A DNA stretch of 64,000 nucleotides from Ooceraea biroi (lineage: Eukaryota; Arthropoda; Insecta; Hymenoptera; Formicidae), in contig NC_039512.1 in NCBI RefSeq assembly GCF_003672135.1, positions 4,372,874 to 4,436,873 of the forward strand. Reading direction: 5' to 3'. The translations under genes were made by a program, and so were the position numbers. Positions 1-11,128 of this stretch are shown in pieces; within the stretch, counting starts at the first letter, position 1; the number at the start of each line of letters is the position of its first letter. The notes beneath the pieces were generated by a model that worked only from the letters and a program-made list of their open reading frames with translations, did not search any database and was not told where the DNA came from.

Positions 1-491
1 CCGTTCTCTTACTGTCATGTTTTGCTAACGTCGTCTACCGTGGATCCTGTAGGCACATCGCATGTAGGTTGCTCGAGAAACCATCAACCAACTGGAGCCA
101 CCTCCCTTTTCTCTAGCCCTTGATAACAGACGGCATTCTACGCTACGACGCTATCGTAATCCGATTAGCTTAAATCCTGAACTAATTTGGAGGTGCATCA
201 CGCGTGGATTTAATCGAACCGGAGGGAGGAACGAAACGTGGCGAATTAATAGAAAGAAAACAGGCAATCAGATTTTTCACGTGAGAATGGTCTTTTGTCT
301 AGCACCCCTTCACTACACTCTCGCCCCTCTATATGCATTTGTACTTTTGCTGCCCTGGTCCAAATGTCTAGGGAATAATCAGCCTTTATCGTATCTTTTC
401 CTTCGTATGTAAATATGTATATTGCAAATATATATTGTTACTGCAAAATAAAGATGGATCTTTTTTTGTTTTTTTGTATTATTCCGTGTAG
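1..491 (+). other. Intron of eag (3' part)
   Basis: No coding exon is visible here. The stretch ends in a T-rich tract and an AG at 490-491, directly before the first recognisable eag exon, so it is read as the tail of an eag intron whose start lies left of the window. Confidence 0.6.
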
Positions 492-1899
492 ATTTCGCCG
501 AGAGAAACAACACACTGCCGATGTGGAGAAAGGTGAGAGTAAGGACACCAAGGACAGCGAGACGTCGCACTTGAAGAAGCTGTCCACTGCCGAGGAAGCT
601 GGAACAGCCATCGCCAAAGCGCGACCAGGCAAATGGGGCCGTTTATTAGGTAAGGCAGAAAGTAAATTTTTATATTACTTTTAATCACAGTTAAATATTT
701 AGTTATCGATTAAATAATTTATGTATCTCGATGTTGGTCTTAGTGTTAGCCAGAGAACAGTTAAAATTCCAGTAATAATTATTTATCAAGAGATTGCTAT
801 TTAAAGCAAATTAACCGCAAGTAAACTGGATTCCTAAACTTATGAGAAATTTTATAAAATTGCAGGTAGCTCGAGTTTGGACTCTGGCAGCGAATCGGGC
901 ACAGTCAGCGATACGTTTAAAAGATCTCTCAGCGCGAGAGACCCGCGTCCGAGTTCGAGTGCTGGCACTAACAAAGTCTTCCCGAAGATCGGCAAGTTAG
1001 GAGGAACGATCGAAGAAACAGCCGACAATGCCGACAATACGAAGGACACTCAGCAACAACAGACACAGCAGGCACAGCAACAACAGACCCTCAGTGTGGA
1101 CTCGAAGCAGCTGCAACTGCGACGTCTGGAAAGCTATGACAGTGGCCTGATCACGCAACAACCGAGCCACGAGCGGGAGATCCTCGCGGCGGTGCTGGAA
1201 GTCAAGGTGGACCTGAAACTCGAGGTGCAGAGGGTAAATCAGCGGCTGGCCAAGATCGAAGACATGTTGCAGGCGCTAGTGAATAGGCTACCAGCCACTG
1301 CAACACCGCCGTCCGTCGGTGGCGGCGGTGTTCAACAACCGAAGGTTCCAAACTTCGTTACGAACCAGTCGCCTACGACCACGAGCGTAACGCTGGTCCA
1401 GTGCGCGACTCAGACCACGCCATCAATCGCGACCACTTCGACATCCACGACACCGAGCGAGGGTTACCGGGAGCAATCGACGGCGACGGAGCGCATGCCG
1501 AAGAGCCAGGAGCATCATCATCATCATCACCATCACCATCAGTCGTCGTCGGAACGGCACAAGGACACTGATAGACTGGCTGCGTCACGGGACGTCAACA
1601 AGGAGCTGCTCGAACGGCTGGCACAGGCCTCCACATCGCGCGGGGACGACTCGAACGCCCTGGGCCCGCTGATCCTGCGCAAGCGACGCAGCAAGTCACG
1701 CAACAAGGGTGCGGCGCCGCTCGCCCCGCTCGCCACGCAACCGGTGAGCCCGTCGGAGCCCACGGAGACCACGCAAATGCTCGAGAGCACCGACGATCGG
1801 GATTCAACTGGTGGATCAGCCGAGAGAACCGCCACTGAGAGGGCCACTGAGAGGTCCGAACGTAAGAGACCACCGCCCAGACCGAGGGAGTATTTGTGA
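492..1899 (+). CDS. eag: eag voltage-gated K+ channel, C-terminal exons (partial)
   Basis: These are the last two coding exons of an ether-a-go-go (KCNH1/EAG) potassium channel, a plasma-membrane pore subunit. Exon 492-649 has an AG acceptor at 490-491 and the donor GTAAGG. Exon 866-1899 follows TTGCAG and ends in TGA. Reading phase is kept across the junction. The first exon starts with FRREKQ, matching the RFRQQKE segment after the cyclic-nucleotide-binding-homology domain of KCNH1. The second has an SYDSGL motif (KCNH1: SCDSGI) and then the C-terminal assembly coiled coil, starting REILAAVLEVKVDLK, which tetramerises the channel tail. Between and after lie low-complexity tracts: glutamine-rich, a nine-histidine run near 1513-1539, and Ser/Thr-rich and Arg/Pro-rich ends. 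The N-terminal PAS domain, membrane core and pore lie outside the window. Family assignment rests on remembered KCNH1 motifs and is strong for EAG over ERG or ELK. Confidence 0.87.
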
Positions 1900-2578
1900 A
1901 AGTTCTTTTCACGCCAATTTCGTTTCTGTTTGCTCTCGGACCAATCTGTCGCGACAACGGGATTGTTCCGTCACGTTTGATAGTTTCGCATCCACGCGAG
2001 AATGCGAGTCCGCCGTACGACGACGCACTCGCGCGCGATCATTTTATCATAAATCTGCGTACATCGAACAACGGCTAACAACATTTTGTTACTTTTTCGT
2101 TCGCATGCACGTGATACACACAGAATAACGCGGTGGATTCATCGTCTCGGTGCAATTGGAAGATTCAGTCGTTCAGGGTCACACCTCGTGCGCGCGATGC
2201 CATTCCTCTCGCGTGTGCCTGGATCCCTTTTGGTGCTGTGCCGGGTAAAGACTCCGTTTCTCCTCCAGTGGCGGACGCCAACGAATATAACTTTATGTTC
2301 ATACTCGGATAATATATATGCGATATATATTATATATTGTATATTTAAAGAGAAGAGCTCTCTGCATTTTTCGCTAATTGCTTTACAAAATGAGATGAGG
2401 AGAAGGTGATGATGAGGAACGAGGATTCGCCTCGACCTCGATGAAACGCCGGCGTAATTCTGCATGGCCAAAAGTGGCACTGATTAATGAGGCAAATAAA
2501 CGCACTTTTAAATACGAATTACTCGCTTGCGACGGCTTCTTCGAGACACATCGAAACTCTCTGAGGGAGTACCACTTT

Positions 2579-2630
2579 ATACACACACACATACACACAC
2601 ATATACACGTAAAAACATACATACACACAG
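2579..2630. repeat. (CA)n-rich microsatellite
   Basis: An imperfect run of ACACAC units interrupted by ATACAC. It lies about 0.7 kb after the eag stop codon and may be inside the 3' UTR. Confidence 0.8.
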
Positions 2631-5197
2631 TAGATTGTAGATTCACGTATCGCGTATCGCATAGCAGACTTCGTGATAGCATCACGGCGATTATACTAGA
2701 TTTTTAAGCCTCTCCGGTCATGATCGGAATGGATCACGTCGACACCAAGTCGTCTCCCTCGACGAGGCAGCGTGGCGTTTTCTAATTACTAACCCAGTGC
2801 ATTAGCGCGCGTGGTTCGTGACGAAACTTCTAACTTGGTGGTGTCCAACTGAATCGTCAGAGATGTGCAGTCCGGGACCGGCCAAGTGTATTGAATCTCA
2901 GCAGGTACCGTAGAGTCTTTTAAACACTAAGTCACTGTGCGGTAATTAATACCTATAAAGCAGAATAAAATTTTACAAAATTTCTCAGAGAGAGAGAGAG
3001 AGAGAAAAAATAAAATTTCATACAATTATTCAGAATATTTAAAAGAATTTTCTTTTATTCTCATATTTTTGTTTGAATGGAATCAATCTCATGATATTAA
3101 AAGCTTAATTAAATGTATGCCGTTTGATGGAGATTAAAGAATCTGGAGACCAATTTTTCTGAAATCTCGGATAATAAATATAAAAATTTTTTACTCTTTC
3201 TAAGTAAACTAGAGAGCGTTTCCGGAATCTTTTCTTCATGGTACGGTAACTGTTTTTTATGAGATCAAATATACACATTATCTTCTCGCTACTCGGATTT
3301 CTAAATTTTACTTTGTAAATTTCGTACTTTTTAAGTACTCTTTCGTACTCTTTAATTTTTAAGACTTGAATACCTTACATCCGCCTCTTTGATCGGTCCC
3401 GCACGAGGTCAATGAAACTATTCGAGAAAGCCAGGCAGATAAATCGAGATAATGATATTTATACATATTTTCTTATAGAGAACAATGACGTGTACTATCG
3501 CAATAGTAAAGGTACCTGAATACAAATTCGAAGGCTTTTATCGTGTCGATAATAATAAAATTATAATAAAATATAATAAAATTCTCTTCGAAGGGAAACA
3601 CAAATCAATTTTGACGGGTAGTTTGGGCACCACATAAGGAACTTATCTTAATTGTCTATCTCACATCAATTTAAATACCGAATATTTTTCTTTTTCCTTT
3701 GAATCTATCAAGCGGAGCTATCGAATAATATTAAATAGTTAAAACAAGAGATCGAGATATCCAAATTGAATACGAATCGAAATAATCGTCCTGCTCGGCA
3801 GACAGTCAATGGAATTGCAAATGTGATCGCCCTTCTCTCTAAGATGGAACGGTTATCACGATCTGTTGCATATTGTAAGTGTGACTTAAGCGCTCTTGAT
3901 TGAAACCAATTCCTAAGAATCTCGAATTAATTTTGCGTCGAATTTAATTATCGAATTCTTGTTACTACATTTTTTTTTATAAATTTGAACGTTATGTATT
4001 TTATTGCAAGTTGCTTTATTGAGTGACTAATTATCAAAATATTTCTGACAACGTTTTATACATCACTTTGTCATGTAATTTTTTATTATCTATTTGATAA
4101 TTAAATCTTACGTTTAGTATGACTAATGATTATGAAGAAACATGATGTGACTTCAAAGATTTGCTCGTCAAGTTAATTCGTCGGGCGAAGTTTCTCGTGT
4201 AAATGATATTGTTACGCAGAAATGGCGCTACGCTTGCAAGTTCGTATGGCATGCATACGAAGCCAAACAGCAATATTAGATGTATATATCTTGTAATATG
4301 ACATGTATATATATTTGCGTAATTACTGACCATACAAATATGGGGAAGCGCGCTGATACTGCAAGCGGGAATAGCGTCTTTGCTAAGAGTTTAATAACCT
4401 AACGAGCTGACAATCAATTCCTTGCGAATGCTTATTAGACCTAATGAAGCTGAATTATTCGTGATAAGTTTTGAAAGGTTGATTTGTATACTAATAATTA
4501 ACAGAATTGTATAATTTCCTGCACTCTTCTTTATTTATTTTATTTCATTCAATTTTTCATAATTATGCAGTAGTAGAAAATTATTTTTTATGAGATTATA
4601 GAGAATAATAAGAAAATAGTTCTATTTCCATTTTCAATGACCACGAAGAGCAAAGGCGCGATTCTCATCATCAAAATCATTTGATCAAATCGGAAGTACA
4701 TATGCAAATTTGCGTATGTACACATAAATACACCTCACGTACATATATACACATATATGCGTGTACATATATAAATATAAGAGATAAAGAGATGATAAAT
4801 CTATAATTTCATGTTATAAAAGATGAACTATCGAACAGTTACGAGAACTTTGTTAAATAGATTTTAGAGACAGAAACGATATAGCTGGCTCTATCGTAGT
4901 TTATATACTTATACGCAAAGAAAAAGGATTTAACACTGTTGAAACTGTAGCGATTAAGCCACGTCTATCGATCATGTTAAAACGCGGTACGCTGAGATTT
5001 TTCATGCATCAATCATACCGCGCGGCCGTTATACGCTATAAAATGCTCCACTTCTGCAATTTCAATTTTCATCAAGAATGAGAATACGACGTTTGCGCGA
5101 AGGTAGCTGTGAATCCGTACGTTTCAATGACTGGAGTGTGTGTCCCGATGCATGTAGAAAACTTGTATAATATAAATCATTAAATTCAATAATTTTT

Positions 5198-5332
5198 AAG
5201 TACTTAACTGAGTACTTAATTGGGTGCTTAACTGATTACTTAATCACGTACTTACAATTAGCTCAGTACTGAATTGAATATTTGGTTGAGTACTTAAATG
5301 AGTATTTAACTAAGTATAATATCTAACTAAGA
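5198..5332. repeat. Degenerate ~12-bp tandem array (AGTACTTAACTG-like)
   Basis: About ten head-to-tail copies of a unit close to AGTACTTAACTG, with variants such as AGTACTTAATTG, GGTGCTTAACTG, AGTACTTAAATG and AGTATTTAACTA. Units diverge at one to three positions, so this is an old minisatellite-like array. No protein or RNA role is evident. Confidence 0.7.
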
Positions 5333-5432
5333 GGAAAAATCTCATGCCATAAAATATAATCGATTATCGAATAATAAGTCGAATATTTTTATATCGACAT
5401 TATAATTAACGGAGCTCGCAAGCTATTTAAGT

Positions 5433-5660
5433 CTAACTTTTGGAAAAAGCTTCCGTCGTAACATCAGGAAAGCAAAATGCCATGACAAGGTGACAGGTAG
5501 CAAGAGTCATCTTTGCCAAATTCGATTCTTTGTACAACAACGTTTGTAGTTTTCTGTAAAAAAAATTTAGCAATAAGACGCCCTTTGCCAATTCCCCCAA
5601 TCCATGTTTTACGCTCCGAAAGACATAGTGCGGAAAATGGAGCAAATGGAAGGAACAATC
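5433..5660 (-). mobile_element. Possible mariner transposase relic
   Basis: An open frame on the - strand includes FPHYVFRSVKHGLGEL, which resembles the YHLFRSMxHGL segment near the C terminus of mariner transposases. Nothing upstream forms an intact D,D34D catalytic domain, and the rest of the frame is not obviously similar. It could be a decayed fragment or chance. Confidence 0.25.
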
Positions 5661-8405
5661 GTTAAGTCATAATGTAATAATGTGGTGGAAGGAATTTGAG
5701 AAAGTAAGGATCCAGCTGTCAATTATTGCTGCCTTTTATCTTGTCGCACTGAAACTCACGCAGCATGGAAACGTACGTGACGAAGCCGAATGGCGATCCC
5801 GCGCCTCATCGCTTAATCAAAATTGTTGTTCACCGATCGCAATACCGGTTTATTCCGCAATTTCTATTTGTCATCACGTGATAATACAGCAAGATACGCT
5901 CGCGATCCAACGAACTGCAAATAGCAGGATTTACTTCATACGAGGAACAACGACATGAGGAGGCGGCGACGCAAGAAGATGAAAAAACACGCGCAAAGAA
6001 CTTCGATTGCGATTACTTCGAACGAAGTTCACAAATAGATTGATATTAACGAGTAATATCACCTTTGACCTCCAGAGAAGATAATGTCTGTTAACACTGA
6101 GAATTACGGGCGGATCTATATGACATTACTATTACGAGGTATAGAATTGCTCGTTAAATATTGCGCATGCAATTTCGCAGGAAAAGTCGCAAAAGAGAAG
6201 CAAATACGAGCGTGTATATAACGAGGAGCGCGTACGCTTGCAGGAGGAAGTAAAATTCTCTTACCGATCTGCCCTATACGACCAAATAAAATCTTAATTT
6301 CACTTGGTCGTCGCTCGATCGCGACGATCGATACTTTACGCGTGTCGTGGAAACAGAAATGCAGAATGCGCGAATCTTATTTGCGTGATTATTTTCATCG
6401 TTATATAATTAATTTAACTGCGACAAAGATGTAAAAATGCACTACATAAAGTAAAATATATATCTAGTTACTTATGCGATATATCTAAAACTATTAAGTA
6501 ATTGCACTCTGAGCATCTCGCGATTCATATCGCGCATCTTTTACCGGGCAGATCGTTATTGAATGTAAAGTTGAGAGAATCTAAATGCAATACGATGTTA
6601 CAATTTTTATATCAGCTACTTTGCAATAATGTGAACAATCGCCATTCGAACGACAATGTCGTAACACGAGTCGTCGTCTCTGACCTTACGTGCTTACTCG
6701 CTCGAAATAAAGTTTCAAGAAACAAGTCAATTTTCAGGACTCGTTAAAATAGCGAGTTTGTTACACGGCACGTGTAAACCCGTATATTTTAATTTTACTA
6801 CGAAAGCTTTGTTTGAACAACAATTATCAGAAGAGAACAAATTTGCATATTATTATCATTATTATATTAATACACTTTCTGCATTAAGCAGAAGAAATTA
6901 ATTAGAATAGAATGGAGTGTATTGAATTTTATTATCACGAGATAATCCATCAACAATGTCCGCGTATCTTTCGCTGTATAAATCTGTTTTAATTAAAATC
7001 ACGATAGCGACAATTGAAGTAGTATTCTTTTTCGTGCGAGAGTAGATTAAAGTAAACTTTGAAACGATATAATTTATGTACGTTACCATTATTATGTTAT
7101 TATATATCGAGTTGCGACACGCTAAGTAGCATGTTACAATCGTCGGGTACGATCTCGAAAGCTTTAAACACGGAGAAATTCACATGACGAAGACGACGAC
7201 GAATGTTCGCAGAGACGGTCGAAAAAGTCGTGATAGATACCGTACCGAATTTCATGAAGAAGAAAATGGTTGAAAAAGAGTCTATACATATAATATATAT
7301 AAATAGCTACTGAACAGAGAGAAATACAGAACAAAACTATAAATATATAAATATATAAATACATACGTATATATATATTTATTGATAGACGGGGGGGAAA
7401 AAAGATTTTTGCTATAACACTTCGTCCATTTTTCTATATGGGCAGTTCGTTGCACTTGTAACATAAGTCCTTGGCCTTGTAAATTAATTGTCCTCAATCA
7501 TTTCTCCGGCGGGCTGTATCCCCCGACTTCGCAGTGCCGCAGAAAGTACATCGAAGAAATCGAACTTGATCTCTCCGCCCTCTCTCACCCTCCTCTTCTT
7601 ATATCATCTCTTCTACGCAAAACTATTCTACTGAATGACTAATCCCTCGGAGTTCGATTTCTACGATAGTGGCACTCTTCACGCGGCGACGGAGACTCTT
7701 GTTAAGTTTCAAGGCCCCGAAAGGCGATCTCGGGGAGTGAATTCAAGTAAGAGTTTGCAAAAGCAATTTCTGCGCCCACACATAACTTTAAGTTGGAACG
7801 ATCATTGACGACTGATAACGTGGACACATGTCGTATCTCGGATGCTGCGATGTCAATTCTTGAGTGTGAATTGTAGTAAGACTAGCGCTAACGTTGCAAA
7901 ATGCTACGTTACAAAACGATCGATATTTGTTCGATGATTTGTTCGCATTTCTCATAGAGATTGTAAGACGTGTAAGATCAGGGAAAAGTCGATTCGCGCG
8001 CGACAAACGTTTAGTCTTCCTATCCCCGAATTCGCGCGTCTATTCGAGGTATTGATTACGCGAAGAAGGCTGGAACGAAAGAAAGAAAAAGAGAAAGACA
8101 CGAAAATTCGTCCAAAAAGGTTACCAACCGAAATCATCGTCAATGATCGCTCGGAAAATATCCTTGAGAATCAAGTTGTACCATCGAACGAAGCCTGGCT
8201 AGAATACTCAATGAAAAAAAAGCTGCTTTCAAACTTATAATAAAAACATTGAAACTTATACTCTCGTTTATATGTCATTCCGGAATACATCTTTCTCATA
8301 CGCTGATCCTCTCATCATTCACGTCCTCTTTCGTATTTTTGTATAATATAAAATATTTCTGACAATCTATGTATGTACATGTGTAAACATCTAAGAATAT
8401 ATTTC

Positions 8406-8411
8406 TTTATT
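8406..8411 (-). terminator. Candidate poly(A) signal of Gnmt
   Basis: AATAAA read on the - strand about 300 nt after the Gnmt stop codon. It is a simple hexamer match with no further support. Confidence 0.4.
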
Positions 8412-8707
8412 GATACATTTTTATCATTGCTTTTCTCAACAAATTTACAATTATAAAAGATCTAGTATGCAACAGGTATAATTTTAATTCCAAGTCTTCT
8501 TCTCACTTGTTCGCTAAAAAACATTTCACCTTTATCGATCTTTATACAATGTCTTAACGTGGACAGATTAACTCAACGTATTCGTACAACGTATCGTCCA
8601 AGAAGAGACGTTTCACGAAGAAACATTTGATACTGTCCCAAAAAACCGATGGCACCACTTAGAAATGAATGTCACGTAGTTACGTCGACCGATGCCGGTG
8701 TCTTGCT

Positions 8708-10801
8708 TTAAGATTGCTTCTCCATGACATGGATGTAAAATCCAGGATCTTCGATCTGATTAAGCGGCTTGAAATCACCGTAAATGGTGTGTTTCGCCCC
8801 ATGACCGAACACATCGGTCAGCATGTCACGGAAAATAGTTAATCTGTGAGGATAATACGACAACCTGAATTCGCTGATTGACTCAAGGTTGTCTTTACTG
8901 TCCTCGTCCAAAGCGATCATATAATCCATCGTTACGATCGTTGGCTTTCCGGATACGTAAAGCACCGACGTCTTGATGTCCGTCATATGCTGACTCTGAA
9001 CGAAAAAAATTAATATTTTTAAGAACGACTGGAGAAAGAAACGGTAACAATTATTTACAAATGCAACAAATTGTCTAAAATAATCAGAAAATTTATAGTT
9101 TTATATTAAATTACGTTGTTGAATAATAGTTTCAAGAGCCATTGAGCAATCATTGAAAATTTAACGCATAATACATTATGCGTTTAATAACCATGTGTAA
9201 CATTAAATGAATAGTACACGCTCGAATAACACTTACATTATAATATATGCATTTTGAGGGAGTTTGGCCGGTTCTGATTATGTAGTCATAATTTCTATGA
9301 TCAATGAGCAGTAAACCGCCCGGCTTTACGCAGCGCTCAAAATTCGCGAACGCTCGCCTGGAATAGAATATTTCATGAATAGTAGAACAGATTTGTAAAA
9401 TATTCTACCACATGTCTCTGACAGACAAATTGATGAATTTTAATAATTATTTCATAGCGTTTGAAAGCTACTGCAATTTATATGACATGAGTTTAATCTA
9501 ATAACGTGATCTCTAATGACAAATTTAACGTACTTCTGTTCTCTTTGATCCCCGAAAGAATCGGGCATGTGAGCGAAACTGTTTCCCAAGCATATAACGG
9601 CGTCGAAACCCTCTCCAATGAGGTGGCTAATGTCACTAGCCAAAGTCAGCCAATTTGCCTCTTCAATCACTGTCACAATTCAAAAGATTAAATTGATTAC
9701 GATTATTGGCGCAAGTTTTTCATAGAGAATGTAGAATTCGCTGAAATTCAATTAAATGCTGCGATTATCGATAGAATTTTTATTTGCATTATTAAAAACA
9801 TTTTACTGTTTGTCAGTCTTATCGACATTCAGTATTTTCAGCTATAAAGCATCGCGTGATTATAATTACAAAATCGAAATTCGGTAAGTAGAAAAAGATT
9901 GACCTTCGTTGATAACACGGCAAGTGTTTCTGTAGTTCTCTTAGTGCCGTCAGCGATAAGCAATACATCGGCTTTGCTTGAGTGATACAATACTGTCGTG
10001 CTTTAAAGCGCTTTATCTGACCTCGGTTTTTCTCACGATGACCGGCGATACGTGTGTGTTGTATGTGCGTGTGTATTTTGTACAATTATATGCAGAACTG
10101 TTAACTGAACATGCGAAGAGATTAAAAATGGCCATTCAATGGTATTGAACTTAGTCTTAACGAAAATCGACTTAAAGCTATTTAAAGTTATCAGTTATCA
10201 GTGTCGTCATCATAATACTTCCATTGGCGCAAACAGCAATAAGCTTGTGTCGAAATGTTATTTTCTATATGAATTTTTACGTAACTTGCTTTTTTAACTG
10301 TTTTTGAATGTTTCTAGCTCGAATTTTTTTACAGTTTTTTTTAGTTTCTCATAATCTTTATGTTTCTTATTTCTTCTTCTAATTTCCAATTTTTTCAATT
10401 TTTTCAGCCTAATGCAACTCCAACTCCGTCAAACTCTGTTAAACTATTGAATATTTAGTTTTCTCACCCCAATTGTCGAAAGCACGCTCCTTCCTGCGTT
10501 CCCATCTAGATTTTAGTGCATACTTGAGCATCTTGTCAGATGCATCAACGCTGACGACTTCGAAGCCTTCCTCCAAAAGCATCACCGAGTCGACGCCAGT
10601 ACCGCAGGCGACGTCTAATATGCGTTGGCATCTCTTCTGCCGTAGCAAGCCCACCAAGAAGTCCCGATAGTTCTGCGTGCGTTGCTTCTTGTCGCCGATG
10701 AAGACTTCCCAGACCTTCGCCGCTCTGCCATCCGCATATTGATCCTTGACACCCTCGGCTGGTGTACCAAGAGAACGAGTACGGAACACGGAATCAACCA
10801 T
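8708..10801 (-). CDS. Gnmt: Glycine N-methyltransferase
   Basis: Glycine N-methyltransferase makes sarcosine from glycine using S-adenosylmethionine and buffers the cytosolic SAM/SAH ratio. Four coding exons join in phase: 10801-10468, 9669-9534, 9357-9237 and 8995-8708, giving 292 aa (human GNMT 295). Donors are GTGAGA, GTACGT and GTAAGT; every acceptor ends in AG. The N terminus MVDSVFRTRSLG is nearly identical to vertebrate GNMT, which fixes the ATG at 10801. The SAM-binding loop LDVACGTGVD is at residues 62-71, followed by VDASDKMLKYALK. IEEANW and ICLGNSFAH follow in exon 2, and IDHRNYD in exon 3 carries the substrate-binding arginine (here R178). FRLSYYPHRL and GDFKP are in exon 4. No residue expected for activity is missing. 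It is transcribed in the same direction as the neighbouring Drp1, with separate signals. Confidence 0.96.
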
Positions 10802-10825
10802 CGCGAGCAAATCCCTTAAAATGAA

Positions 10826-11128
10826 ACTGTGGAATCAATAGCACGCTTAAAGATTGAACATTGAAATAAAAATTTAATTATTTGTTTTTTTTATAGAATA
10901 ATTTCTTATGATCAATTTTTATTGATTATTGCACGATTGATGAAAAACATTAATCGAGTCGTTTTTGTTAAAATTTATTACTATTCTTTGGAGATAAATA
11001 CCTTTCTTTGAAGAATACTACGTTCGACGATAATGAATGCAGGCAGCTCCTGATACTAAGGGACGGCGTGAAGAGCCGTGCTAACAGTGGATAAAGACAA
11101 TGATACTGCAACTGTCGCCTTTATATAT
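10826..11128 (-). promoter_or_regulatory. Gnmt promoter with TATA box and 5' UTR intron
   Basis: Reading the - strand, TATATAAAGG lies at 11128-11119, and an initiator-like TCATTG lies about 20-30 nt downstream. A non-coding first exon would end at 11002 before GTATTT. The acceptor CCACAG at 10832-10827 precedes the ATG exon, which begins at 10826. The arrangement is inferred from sequence signals only. Confidence 0.5.

Larger units (their letters stand above)
1900..8707. other. eag 3' UTR and gene-free intergenic region
   Basis: The eag 3' UTR probably begins here. A possible polyadenylation signal AATAAA lies at 2495-2500, and another A-rich run near 2960. The rest is AT-rich with frequent stops on both strands. 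It holds a CA-rich microsatellite, a degenerate 12-bp tandem array and a possible mariner relic, listed separately. I see no exon with convincing splice sites or protein similarity. Confidence 0.5.
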
